Positions 1 through 7,684 of a stretch of 64,000 bases of DNA are shown here, piece by piece. Made by a program: the position numbers and the translations under genes. Source of the DNA: Halobellus sp. Atlit-31R (GTDB taxonomy: Archaea > Halobacteriota > Halobacteria > Halobacteriales > Haloferacaceae). Position 1 is the stretch's first letter. The number at the start of each line of letters is the position of its first letter. Where the stretch lies: the NCBI GenBank assembly GCA_003665935.1, contig QPLR01000002.1, positions 62,001 to 126,000 on the forward strand, in the 5' to 3' direction. Below the pieces are notes generated by a model. It saw nothing but the letters and a program-made list of their open reading frames with translations, was not told where the DNA came from and did not search any database.

Positions 1-1462
1 GACCGACGTCGCGGTCGGCCGTCAGCACGCCCAGATCGGAGTAGCCCTTGGCCGTCTCGGAGTGGTAGTTCCCGGTGCCGACGTGGGAGTACAACTGTAC
101 GCCGTCGTCCTCCTGTCGAACGACGAGCGCCGTCTTTGTGTGCGTCTTCAGTCCGACCGTCCCGTAGGCGACGTGGATGCCCTCCTCCTCGAGTCGACGC
201 ACCCACTCGAGATTGTTCTCCTCGTCGAAACGGGCCTTGAGCTCCACCATCACGGCGACCTGCTTGCCGTTCTCGGCGGCGTCGATGAGGCTCTGGATCA
301 CCTTCGAGTCACTCGCGGTTCGGTAGATCGCCGCCTTCACCGCGAGCACGTCCGGATCGCTCGCGGCCGCATCGAGGAACCGCTGGACCGTCCGCTCGAA
401 GGAGTGATACGGGTGATGCGTGAGGATATCGCCCTGTCGGATCTCCTCGAAGATGTTCGACGTCTCGGCGTCGATATCCTCCGCGCTCGGTCGAAGTCGT
501 GGATGCGGCTGCGGCGTCCACGGGTCGAGTTTGAGATCCGGCCGGTCCAAGTCGACGAGCTCGAAGAAGTCCTCGAAGTCGATCGGCCCCTCACGATAGA
601 ACACCTCCTCGTCTTCGAGATCGAGATGCTCTTTCAGGATCGCCACCGAGCGGTCCGACATATCGGCGTCGACTTCGAGACGCACCACCGTCGCGAACCG
701 TCGCAGTTCGAGCACCTCCTGGATCATATCGATGAGGTCCTCGGCGACCTCCTCGTTGCGGCGTACCTCGGCGTTCCGCGTCACCTTGAACTTCGAGACG
801 TCGACGATGTCGAGATCCGGGAGGAGATAGCCGAGGTTGGCCTCGGTGAGGTCCTCGATCAGCACGTAGCTGTTCGTCTCGTTCGGCACCTCGACGAGTC
901 GGGGGCGGTTCGAGGGGATCTTGATCCGCGTGAACGTGGTGTCGCCGTCGGCGTCCTCCGACAGCACCGCAAGCGAGAGCGAGAGGTTCGAGATGAAGGG
1001 GAACGGGTGCGCGGGGTCGAACGCGAGCGGCGTCAGCGTCGGCAGCACCGACTCCTCGAAGTACGTCTCCAGCTCTTCGCGTTGGTCGGAGGACAGCGCT
1101 CCGTAATCGCGGATCGCGATGCCCGCCTCCTCGAGGGTCGGTTTGAGATCCGTCAGCCAGTGTTCGGACTGGCGGCGGAAGAGCGGTCGCGCCGTATCGA
1201 GTACGTCTTGCCACTGCTCTGCTGGCGTCCGGCCGTCGGGCGTCCGCTCGGTCACCCCGGCGTTGATCTGCTGTTTGAGCCCGCCGACCCGCTTCATAAA
1301 GAACTCGTCGGTGTTCTTGGTGAAGTACGCGAAAAACCGGAGCCGCTCCAGCGGCGGATTACGATCGTCCAGCCCTTCCGCGAGGACGCGCTCCTGAAAG
1401 GCGAGCTCCGAGAGCTCTCTGTTGAGATAGTACTCCGGGTCGGTGACCGTGTTGTCGTCCAT
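1..1462 (-). CDS. ppk1: Polyphosphate kinase 1, 3' part beyond window
   Basis: Makes inorganic polyphosphate from ATP. About 487 N-terminal residues are visible and the rest runs off the left edge. The N domain opens with YYLNRELSELAFQERVLAE, typical of Ppk1. The phospho-accepting histidine region reads SHVGTGNYH near residue 460, matching the family's histidine loop. The chosen ATG at 1462 has a GGGGGT Shine-Dalgarno-like run 6 nt upstream. An in-frame ATG at 1486 adds eight residues (MRVNGGLL) and lies exactly where a leaderless transcript from the TATA box at 1508-1513 would begin, so that start is also possible. The PiT permease gene nearby suggests a phosphate storage and uptake neighbourhood. 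Confidence 0.93.
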   Translation of the reverse strand, partial: MDDNTVTDPEYYLNRELSELAFQERVLAEGLDDRNPPLERLRFFAYFTKNTDEFFMKRVGGLKQQINAGVTERTPDGRTPAEQWQDVLDTARPLFRRQSEHWLTDLKPTLEEAGIAIRDYGALSSDQREELETYFEESVLPTLTPLAFDPAHPFPFISNLSLSLAVLSEDADGDTTFTRIKIPSNRPRLVEVPNETNSYVLIEDLTEANLGYLLPDLDIVDVSKFKVTRNAEVRRNEEVAEDLIDMIQEVLELRRFATVVRLEVDADMSDRSVAILKEHLDLEDEEVFYREGPIDFEDFFELVDLDRPDLKLDPWTPQPHPRLRPSAEDIDAETSNIFEEIRQGDILTHHPYHSFERTVQRFLDAAASDPDVLAVKAAIYRTASDSKVIQSLIDAAENGKQVAVMVELKARFDEENNLEWVRRLEEEGIHVAYGTVGLKTHTKTALVVRQEDDGVQLYSHVGTGNYHSETAKGYSDLGVLTADRDVG

Positions 1463-1507
1463 CAGTAGACCCCCATTTACTCGCATCTGGGAGGTTACAG
1501 AGGCAGG

Positions 1508-1513
1508 ATATAA
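1508..1513 (-). promoter_or_regulatory. TATA box for ppk1
   Basis: TTATAT on the minus strand is centred about 25 nt upstream of the ATG at 1486. If this box is used, transcription starts at or next to that ATG, giving either a leaderless mRNA or a 24-nt leader carrying GGGGGT ahead of the ATG at 1462. Confidence 0.5.
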
Positions 1514-1563
1514 CAGTTGCCACACTGAGTCGGAGACCGAGCGCGGCCGCGCGGAGTGCCGGC

Positions 1564-2235
1564 CTAGCACTCCGGCATCCCACGTCGCGCCGCCCAGTAT
1601 GCGACGCCTGCAACGCCGAGCAGCAGCCCGAAGGCGGCGACGCCCGTTCGTCGCCGTCGGCCCGTGTCGCTCTGTGTCCCCTCCGCCGCGGCGAGGCGGT
1701 CCTCGACGTACTCGGCGAACTCGACGGCGAACGCTTCGACCTCGTTCCAGTCGGTGTACTCGTAATCCTGGGACGTGTCCGTATCCCCCGTCGTCACTGC
1801 GGCGGCGACCCTGAACAGCTGCCGCTCGATCGGGCCGTACGCCGAGTACTTCAGCGCCCCGGCGAAACTGCCGACCCGGTCCGGATGCCAGCCGGTTCGG
1901 TCGACGAAGTCGTCGACGTACTCGCGGTCGCCGCCCTGTGCCCACGCGAACGGGACGGTCGCGGCCAGCGACAGCTGGAAGAACCCGCTCGGTCGCTCCG
2001 CGAGGGCGTCGGCGTTCGCCTCGACGAACGCTGCGACCGCTGGTGGATGTCGCCGGCTGTTGACGGGCGAGCCGACGAGCACCGCGTCGTACGCCTCGAC
2101 TGCGGGCGTCTCCTCGCCGTCGATCCGCTGCACCGTGCAGTCGTGGCCCCGTTCGGAGAGGACGTCCTCGACGAACGCGGCTACCTTTTCTGTCTGTCCC
2201 TCACCGGACCAGTACGCGACGAGCACTGAAGCCAT
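1564..2235 (-). CDS. Flavodoxin / HemG-like protein with C-terminal membrane anchor
   Basis: A 223-residue flavodoxin-fold protein. The N terminus (LVAYWSGEGQTEKVA, residues about 5-19) matches the phosphate-binding loop that holds FMN. The spacing and later motifs (VGSPVNSRRHPPAV, FAGALKYSAYG) resemble the HemG group, menaquinone-dependent protoporphyrinogen oxidases and related flavodoxins. A hydrophobic stretch at about residues 198-215 (GVAAFGLLLGVAGVAYWAA) suggests a C-terminal anchor, placing the flavin domain in the cytoplasm. The exact substrate is unknown. Heme synthesis genes occur about 20 kb away, so a HemG role is possible but not shown. Confidence 0.85.
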   Translation of the reverse strand: MASVLVAYWSGEGQTEKVAAFVEDVLSERGHDCTVQRIDGEETPAVEAYDAVLVGSPVNSRRHPPAVAAFVEANADALAERPSGFFQLSLAATVPFAWAQGGDREYVDDFVDRTGWHPDRVGSFAGALKYSAYGPIERQLFRVAAAVTTGDTDTSQDYEYTDWNEVEAFAVEFAEYVEDRLAAAEGTQSDTGRRRRTGVAAFGLLLGVAGVAYWAARRGMPEC

Positions 2236-2340
2236 CTCGGATCACAGCTGTCGATACGCGCCCGAACGTAATAACTGAATGTCACGTACACGGTCTCGGG
2301 GAGAGCCGTCCGACGCGGCTCTGCGCCGGTCGGGAGCGGA

Positions 2341-2357
2341 CCTCAAGCGACTTGAGG
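2341..2357. repeat. Perfect inverted repeat upstream of uspA
   Basis: CCTCAAG-CGA-CTTGAGG is a perfect 7-bp inverted repeat ending 20 nt before the uspA ATG. It covers the place where the TATA box would be expected, so it could be an operator; a hairpin role is also possible. Confidence 0.4.
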
Positions 2358-2377
2358 GTCGGCCACGCAATGGACGT

Positions 2378-2809
2378 ATGGCTCCCTCGCACGTGCTAGT
2401 GCCGCTGGACGGCTCGCCGCTGGCCGACGACGCACTCGTCCACGCACTGGAGACGTTCGACTGCCCGGTGACCGTGCTCAACGTCGTCACGCCGCTGGAC
2501 AGTTCGATGAGCGAGAGCGGCGTCGTGGCCCCCGACGAGGAGCGAACGGAAGACGCCCGCGAACGCGCCGAAACCCTGGTCGACCGCGCGAAGGAACGGG
2601 CGGGAACGCCAGCCTACGACGTCGACGTAGCTATCGAGACGGGCAAGCCTGCCGACACGATACTCGAGTTCGCCGAGGCCCACGCAGTCGATCACATCGT
2701 GATGGGTGGCCACGGCGGTGACAGACACGCGCTCACTCGGCGACTGCTCGGCACCGTCGCGACCGCTGTCGTCGGCGACGCCCCCGTGACGGTCACCGTC
2801 GTCCGGTGA
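2378..2809 (+). CDS. Universal stress protein UspA family
   Basis: A 143-residue single-domain UspA protein, probably a cytoplasmic ATP-binding stress protein. It starts MAPSHVLVPLDGSPLADDAL, the standard first beta strand and D-G-S loop. Near the C terminus, VMGGHGGDRHALTRRLLGT carries the glycine-rich nucleotide-binding pattern of the ATP-binding subgroup. The ATG at 2378 is chosen because the family always begins a few residues before the VLVPLDGS strand; upstream in-frame sequence is arginine-rich and does not look like Usp. The gene ends next to the convergent PiT gene. Confidence 0.93.
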   Translation: MAPSHVLVPLDGSPLADDALVHALETFDCPVTVLNVVTPLDSSMSESGVVAPDEERTEDARERAETLVDRAKERAGTPAYDVDVAIETGKPADTILEFAEAHAVDHIVMGGHGGDRHALTRRLLGTVATAVVGDAPVTVTVVR

Positions 2810-4021
2810 CTACACGCCGAGAACGGCCGCAAAGCCCCGGTAAAGCCCGAACCCGATGGCCGCCGACGAGGTCAGTGTGACGACCCAAAACACCACTGTG
2901 ACGCCGATCTTTCGGCGCGAGACGCCCGCCGTCCCGCCTGCGAGGCCGGCGCCGATGACGCCGCTGATGATGATGTTGTTGAACGAGATCGGGATGCCCA
3001 GCGTGATCGCCACCTGCGCGATGATGAATCCCGGAACCAGCGCTGCGATCGAGCGACGCGTTCCCAACTGCGCGTACTCGCGGGAGGTGGCCTGCAAGAG
3101 CCGTGGTGCGCCCATCCACGCGCCGCCGAGGATGCCGACGGCACCGAGCGCGAGTAACGCGATTCCTGGAACACCCAGCTCCACCGAGTAGAGGTTCTCC
3201 AGCGGTCCGGTGGCGAGCCCGACCTGGCTGCCGCCGCTAGAGAAGGCGACGACGCTCCCGAGGAGCACGAGAAACGTCTTGATACCGCGATCTACCGACT
3301 CCTGCGTCCGTCGCCGGATGAACCGAAAGCTCGCTGCCGCGACCAGCAGCGTCACGAGAGCGCCTCCGAGGGTCTGCAGTGCGGCCGAATCGACGAGGAG
3401 TCGCACTACTCCGGCGATCGTACCTTGCTCGGCACCGGCCGGAGCGGGGATGACACTCAGCGGGATGTGCGCCACGATCGCGCCGACGACGGCCGCCAGC
3501 AATGGGACGCCGACCGTCTCGGGGATGTCGTCGCGGCGGAGGATCGTCGCGGTCAGGTAGGCTAGTCCGCCCGAGATCGGCGGCACGAGCACCCAGAAGA
3601 GCGCGATCCGCCGGTACGTGCCGTAGACGGGGTCACCGCCGAGCGAGAGCCCGACGCCGATCATCGCCCCCGTGGTCGCGAACGCGGCCGGGACCGGATA
3701 GCCCGAATAGACGCCGAAGGCCATGAACCCAGTCGCGGTCAGCAGACCGGCGATCGCCCCGAGAGAGGTGATCTGTGTGTTCGCTACCAGCCCCGAGCCG
3801 ACCGTCGCGGAGATGCTTCCTCCCTGCGTCAGCGCCCCCAGCGCGGCGAGGATGCCGATGAGGAACGCGGCCTTCATCGTTGAGATGGCTTGCGCGCCGA
3901 TCGCGGGCGCAAACGGCGGTGAGTTGCTGTTCGCACCGAGAGTCCACGCCGTCACCAGGCTGGTGACCGTCGCGAGCACGACCAGCGTCCAAAACACCAG
4001 TCCGCCGACGCCGACAGCCAT
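2810..4021 (-). CDS. Inorganic phosphate transporter, PiT family
   Basis: A 403-residue permease with about ten hydrophobic helices, predicted to import phosphate with a cation. The family signature is repeated in the two halves: LGANSNSPPFAPAIGA at about residues 28-43, and GIPISFNNIIISGVIGAG near residue 350. The start at 4021 (MAVGVGGLVFW) places the first helix directly at the N terminus, as in relatives. The TATA box at 4128-4133 points to a transcript start near 4103, where a separate 26-codon ORF begins and ends 1 nt before this ATG, so translation may be coupled. The gene lies close to ppk1. Confidence 0.93.
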   Translation of the reverse strand: MAVGVGGLVFWTLVVLATVTSLVTAWTLGANSNSPPFAPAIGAQAISTMKAAFLIGILAALGALTQGGSISATVGSGLVANTQITSLGAIAGLLTATGFMAFGVYSGYPVPAAFATTGAMIGVGLSLGGDPVYGTYRRIALFWVLVPPISGGLAYLTATILRRDDIPETVGVPLLAAVVGAIVAHIPLSVIPAPAGAEQGTIAGVVRLLVDSAALQTLGGALVTLLVAAASFRFIRRRTQESVDRGIKTFLVLLGSVVAFSSGGSQVGLATGPLENLYSVELGVPGIALLALGAVGILGGAWMGAPRLLQATSREYAQLGTRRSIAALVPGFIIAQVAITLGIPISFNNIIISGVIGAGLAGGTAGVSRRKIGVTVVFWVVTLTSSAAIGFGLYRGFAAVLGV

Positions 4022-4022
4022 C

Positions 4023-4103
4023 TCAGTGCCGCCCTGCGAGTTCGTGCCGGCACTCGTCTCCGGCGCGGGGAGAGACGGCGACACAGACGCGGGTGTTGTC
4101 CAT
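4023..4103 (-). CDS. Possible 26-aa upstream ORF of the PiT gene
   Basis: ATG at 4103 opens a short ORF (MDNTRVCVAV to GRH) whose TGA ends at 4023, one base before the permease ATG. A TATA box at 4128-4133 is centred about 27 nt upstream, so this ATG would be the first codon of a leaderless mRNA. It may act as a regulatory leader peptide or be chance; no homology is recognised. Confidence 0.3.
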   Translation of the reverse strand: MDNTRVCVAVSPRAGDECRHELAGRH

Positions 4104-4127
4104 ACCTACACTCCGTGTCGGCTGCAG

Positions 4128-4133
4128 TATAAA
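4128..4133 (-). promoter_or_regulatory. TATA box for the PiT transcript
   Basis: TTTATA on the minus strand, centred near 4130, predicts initiation around 4104. Confidence 0.5.
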
Positions 4134-4560
4134 CGTTCAGCGGCTCGTTCGCTTAGGTGCGCTGGAACCGCGTCGTCGAGTAGCTGCCGTTCCCCGGAAA
4201 CGGCAAGAATGGGCTTTCACACGTTCGATCACGACTGTAGGTTCCTAACCTCGCGCAGATATGCTGGCGGCTCACTCATCGGCGGAATGACGAAGAGTTG
4301 GCAGATGACGATAATATAGGTTCGTATTGTACACTGATGTCTGCGAGTCGGTCACTCTCGTGCCGACTGGACAGCATTTTGCACACGTACGCGCGTTCTA
4401 TCCGGAACGCAATCAGCGGCGGTCGTTCGGCCTCGGCACTCATAGGGTTCGTCGTCGCCGAGCGCCACCCCGGCTCGGAACGGTGCCGTCGTCATCGGCC
4501 GGCCGAGTGTTGCGCCCCGGTCTCAAAGAGCGTTGCGAGGCCGCGACGGAAGCGTCCTGT
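4134..4560. other. Intergenic stretch without a recognised gene
   Basis: About 430 bp lie between the PiT promoter and the 3' end of the aIF2-beta-like gene. No convincing coding frame was seen. Two small hairpins are present: TGCCGTT/AACGGCA at 4185-4205 and AGGTT-CCT-AACCT near 4241. Composition is less GC-rich around 4260-4380 than in the genes. No tRNA-like fold was found. Confidence 0.5.
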
Positions 4561-5169
4561 TCAGACGACGCGGGCGAACGCGAGCGTTCCGCTGGTGCGC
4601 TCGATGAGCGCGCGGACGGTCTGGCCCTCCTGCGCGCCGGAGACGAAGATCGTGAACTTGCCCTTCTCGGCGACGCCGTCGCCCTTCCGGCCGGTGCCGG
4701 TGATCTCCAGTTCGTAGGTCGTCCCCTCCTCGACGGCCGGTCCGGTCTGCGACTGCGTCTTCGCGGCGCGCTTCTGCACCGGTCGGAACGCACCACACGC
4801 CTCACAGCGGAGCATATCGACGCCGTCCTCGGTGACGAGTCGGGTGTCCGGCAGGCCACACTCCGTACAGGTGACGTACTCGGCGACGTACTCGTCGATG
4901 GCGGCCTCGAAGTCCGCGACGCTGAACGACCCGTTGTAGCGCGCGCGGTCGCCGTTGAGCTGACCGTTGGTGCCGAGTTCGCGCTGGACGTTTCGGTGGA
5001 CGTGCTCGACGTCGCGGCCGAGCGCCTCGGCGATCTCACCGAGGTTCGTCAGGCGGGTGAACGCTCCGTCCGTCTCGCCTTCGGGGTCGGGTACTCGGAG
5101 TCGCGACTGCTCTTGACTTCGCTCCGGGAGTTCGTCGAGCGCCCGGTCGAGAGAATCAGCGTAGTCCAT
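4561..5169 (-). CDS. Translation initiation factor aIF2-beta-like protein with TRAM domain
   Basis: A 202-residue protein. Residues about 1-130 match aIF2-beta: an N-terminal ELPERSQEQSRL segment, a core (FTRLTNLGEIAEALGRD, then QRELGTNGQLNG) and a C-terminal zinc ribbon (CTEC and CEACG, about residues 100-125). The last 55 residues (EEGTTYELEITGTGRKGDGVA onward) form a TRAM domain, a small RNA-binding beta barrel. This aIF2-beta plus TRAM layout is known in haloarchaea. It probably acts in initiator tRNA delivery or as a related RNA-binding factor. The start MDYADSLDRALDELPER is chosen because it aligns with the family N terminus. Confidence 0.9.
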   Translation of the reverse strand: MDYADSLDRALDELPERSQEQSRLRVPDPEGETDGAFTRLTNLGEIAEALGRDVEHVHRNVQRELGTNGQLNGDRARYNGSFSVADFEAAIDEYVAEYVTCTECGLPDTRLVTEDGVDMLRCEACGAFRPVQKRAAKTQSQTGPAVEEGTTYELEITGTGRKGDGVAEKGKFTIFVSGAQEGQTVRALIERTSGTLAFARVV

Positions 5170-5285
5170 ACCGGGAGAAATAGACGGGGCCGTATAGCCG
5201 TTCCGTGTGTCTGCTTCGCGAACGCGTGCCGCTCTCGGGAACCGAACGCACACCGGTCCCGCCGCTCGGGTGTGGTCGCCTGCCG

Positions 5286-5585
5286 CTACTCCGCGCCGGG
5301 ATCGATGACGACGAGGTTCGCCTCGTCGACGAGGTTGGCCAGTCGCTCCTCCGCGTGGGGGTCGAACTGTCGCTGACAGCGCCGCACCCACGGTCCGTCG
5401 GCTGGGCGGAGCCGCGTCCCCGTGCCGGCGTCGGACTCGACGAGCGACCTCTTCTCGGCGGTCGTCGCCCCTCCGGCCGTCGGCCGCTGCTTCGCGGCTC
5501 GAGCCGGGCTCGTGTCATCGGTCGCGGCGTCGTCGGTCTGTCGCTCTGTTCGATTTGCGCGGGCGTGTCGGACGTTCGTGCTCAC
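5286..5585 (-). CDS. Hypothetical protein, small, conserved-looking
   Basis: A 99-residue frame starting with GTG at 5585. Codon third positions are strongly G/C, as in real genes of this genome. The first ~55 residues are rich in R, T and A and probably disordered. The C-terminal part (WVRRCQRQFDPHAEERLANL, then VDEANLVVIDPGAE) looks folded and amphipathic. It lies between dys and the aIF2-beta-like gene on the same strand. A TATA-like TTTATTAT at about 5690-5697 could drive it with a leader of about 80 nt. No function is recognised, and the start codon is uncertain. Confidence 0.5.
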   Translation of the reverse strand: MSTNVRHARANRTERQTDDAATDDTSPARAAKQRPTAGGATTAEKRSLVESDAGTGTRLRPADGPWVRRCQRQFDPHAEERLANLVDEANLVVIDPGAE

Positions 5586-5802
5586 TGGTGTCGGGTTCGG
5601 GATGGCGGTCGGACGGCGATACGCGGGTCGAAAAGTGGGTCACTCGCGTACGCCTACGGGGTGCATACGAACACCAATAGCCGCATTCATAATAAATGTT
5701 CATTTAGAACCGAATGCTGCGGCCGGATCGACCGACGGCCGTGACCGGGAGAACGCGTCCGAGCCGCCTCCGCTCGCGCGGCCTCGTGCTCAGCAGTCGC
5801 AC

Positions 5803-6906
5803 TCAGTAGTCGCGCTCGGCTGCTCGCTCCCGTGCGGCCGCCACGACGAGCGGGAGCGTGATCGTCGCGTCGCCGACGACGGTCGCGTTTCGCGCCGACT
5901 TCTCGAGTTTCCCCCACGAGCGCGCCTCGTCGAGCGTCGCCCCCGAGAGCCCGCCGGTGTGGTCCGGATCCATCGTCAACTGGACGGCGTAGTCGTAGGC
6001 GTCCGGGATCGTCAGCATCGTCTGGAGGACGTAGTTCTTCGGTACGCCGCCGCCGACGACCATCGCGCCCGCCTGCTCGGCCTCGAACGCCAGATCCGAG
6101 AGATGCGTCATATCTCCCAGCGCGTCCAGTCCGAACTCGGAGGTCTGTGAGTAGATCCAGGCCTGAATCCCCAGGACGGAGTCTTGGATCGCGGGGCAGT
6201 AGATCGGCACGTCGTGCTCGTAGGCCGCGGCGGCGATCCCGGCGTCCTCGTCGACGTCGCGTGCGGCGTTCTGCTCGGCGTTCGCGCGTCCGAGTTCGGC
6301 GGTGAACTCCTGGATCGACACCCGGCGTTCGACCGCGGGGAAGACGTTCTCGCGGAGGTGCGACTCGAACAGTGCGAAGTGTTCCTGGGGGAGATAGACG
6401 TTGTAGATCCGGTCGACGCCCTCGTCGCGGAGGTGCTCGTCGTGGTCGCGCGGCGTCTCGCCCGTCGGTTCGGCGTCGGCGACGGCGGGATGCGGGTCGT
6501 GCGGCTCCGCCCGGCCGTGGTGGTGCTTGCCGCCGATCGCCTCGATCGCGTCGTGCGTGAGGTTCGCTCCGGTCGTCACCAGGGCGTCGATGTGCCCGTC
6601 ACGGATCAGATCGACGACGATCTGTCGCATCCCCGCGGGCACCATCGCACCGGCGAGCCCGAAGAAGTTCGTCACCGTCTCGCGCCCGAGCATCTCCGCG
6701 TAGACGTCGACGGCGCGGTCGACCGTGGCCGCCCCGATGCCGCCCTTCCCGTACTCTGCGGCGAGATCGCCGACGGACATCCCCGCTCGGACCCGCGCGT
6801 GTCCGATCGGCGCGTCGTGGAACTCCTCGCGGTGCGGCGTACGTGACTCCGTACTGTCGGACCCGGCGTCGGACTCGTCGCCCCCGTGCTCGCTCTCGTC
6901 GGTCAT
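5803..6906 (-). CDS. dys: Deoxyhypusine synthase
   Basis: A 367-residue enzyme that modifies the conserved lysine of eIF5A. The family body is complete. It has MVPAGMRQIV and the NAD-pocket TTGANLTHD (residues about 86-118), and the C-terminal catalytic segment ARSWGKLEKSARN with the active lysine at about residue 333. The N terminus carries an acidic ~25-residue haloarchaeal extension before the FHDAPIGH start of the domain. In Haloferax, published work indicates that agmatine rather than spermidine supplies the side chain and that agmatinase finishes the reaction. The eif5A and agmatinase genes are 4-5 kb away here, supporting that scheme. Confidence 0.95.
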   Translation of the reverse strand: MTDESEHGGDESDAGSDSTESRTPHREEFHDAPIGHARVRAGMSVGDLAAEYGKGGIGAATVDRAVDVYAEMLGRETVTNFFGLAGAMVPAGMRQIVVDLIRDGHIDALVTTGANLTHDAIEAIGGKHHHGRAEPHDPHPAVADAEPTGETPRDHDEHLRDEGVDRIYNVYLPQEHFALFESHLRENVFPAVERRVSIQEFTAELGRANAEQNAARDVDEDAGIAAAAYEHDVPIYCPAIQDSVLGIQAWIYSQTSEFGLDALGDMTHLSDLAFEAEQAGAMVVGGGVPKNYVLQTMLTIPDAYDYAVQLTMDPDHTGGLSGATLDEARSWGKLEKSARNATVVGDATITLPLVVAAARERAAERDY

Positions 6907-6987
6907 ACCGAGTCGTCGGCGACCCGCTCGGTTATGTGTCGCGATCCGGATCCGGGTGTACTGCCCGAAGACGGTGAGCGTCCGACC

Positions 6988-7683
6988 TCAGTCGGCCGTG
7001 ACGCTCAGATCAGTCTTCGAGTCCGAGAGCGTCGAGAGCCCCCGGACGGCGACGGCGACGAAGCCGACCTTCGAGACGAAGTCGAGATAGCTCAACACGA
7101 GGACCTCCGTGTCGGTCAACAGCAGGCCGACGCCCGTCGGCGCAAGGAGCCACACCACGGGGTACAGCGTCCAGACGACGACCGTGAGGTTCCGCAGCGT
7201 CGTGAACGACGCTTCCTGTTGAGAGGTCTCGAACGACGCGCGCCGCGGCAGCGTCCCCACGAGCAGCGCGACGAGGACGAGATACGCCAGCGATCCGATC
7301 CCGAAGAAGGCGTAGCCCACGAGGCCGCCGAGCGCAGTCGCGGCGACGCCCGCGAGCACGACGATCACGTCCACGACGACGAGCGCACTCAGGACCCGAC
7401 GACCCGGCTGGGCGAGCAGTCCGAGATACAGGACCATCAGCGGCGTCGTCAGCAGCCAGTCCGCGTAGCGAACGACTTCGATGGTCGTCCCGGCTACCTC
7501 CATCGTCCCGTAACCGAGCGCCATCGACAGATACGCCAGGGCGGCGATCCCGGTCACGCCGAACAGCACGGCGGCCAGATTCCGGTGGTCGTCGCCGAAC
7601 AACAGCCGGTACGCCGACGGGAGCGAGCCGACGGTCATCCCGGCGAGACCGACCCACAGCCACAGCGTGACGTCGATCTCCAT
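6988..7683 (-). CDS. sopII: Sensory rhodopsin II (phototaxis receptor)
   Basis: A 231-residue, seven-helix retinal protein of the plasma membrane that mediates blue-green light avoidance through HtrII. The helix C motif RYADWLLTTP places the counterion Asp at residue 75. The position equivalent to the proton donor Asp96 of bacteriorhodopsin is Tyr86, so it is not a typical pump. The retinal lysine is K205 in DFVSKVGF, and Y174 (WTLYPVVW) is conserved. S204 replaces the Thr204 of Natronomonas SRII, as in Halobacterium SRII. The ATG at 7683 lies 1 nt after the htrII stop, with a near-perfect Shine-Dalgarno sequence (GGAGGTGA) 5 nt upstream inside htrII, so the pair is co-translated. Confidence 0.94.
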   Translation of the reverse strand: MEIDVTLWLWVGLAGMTVGSLPSAYRLLFGDDHRNLAAVLFGVTGIAALAYLSMALGYGTMEVAGTTIEVVRYADWLLTTPLMVLYLGLLAQPGRRVLSALVVVDVIVVLAGVAATALGGLVGYAFFGIGSLAYLVLVALLVGTLPRRASFETSQQEASFTTLRNLTVVVWTLYPVVWLLAPTGVGLLLTDTEVLVLSYLDFVSKVGFVAVAVRGLSTLSDSKTDLSVTAD

Positions 7684-7684
7684 C

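Noticed and set aside
62..1468. Long open frame on the + strand opposite ppk1
   Set aside because: It is a mirror of the ppk1 gene; high GC content leaves long frames open on the opposite strand, and its protein has no recognisable domain.
4298..4717. Possible + strand gene in the gap after the PiT promoter
   Set aside because: No promoter or ribosome-binding site, codon usage differs from real genes here, and it runs antisense into the aIF2-beta-like gene.
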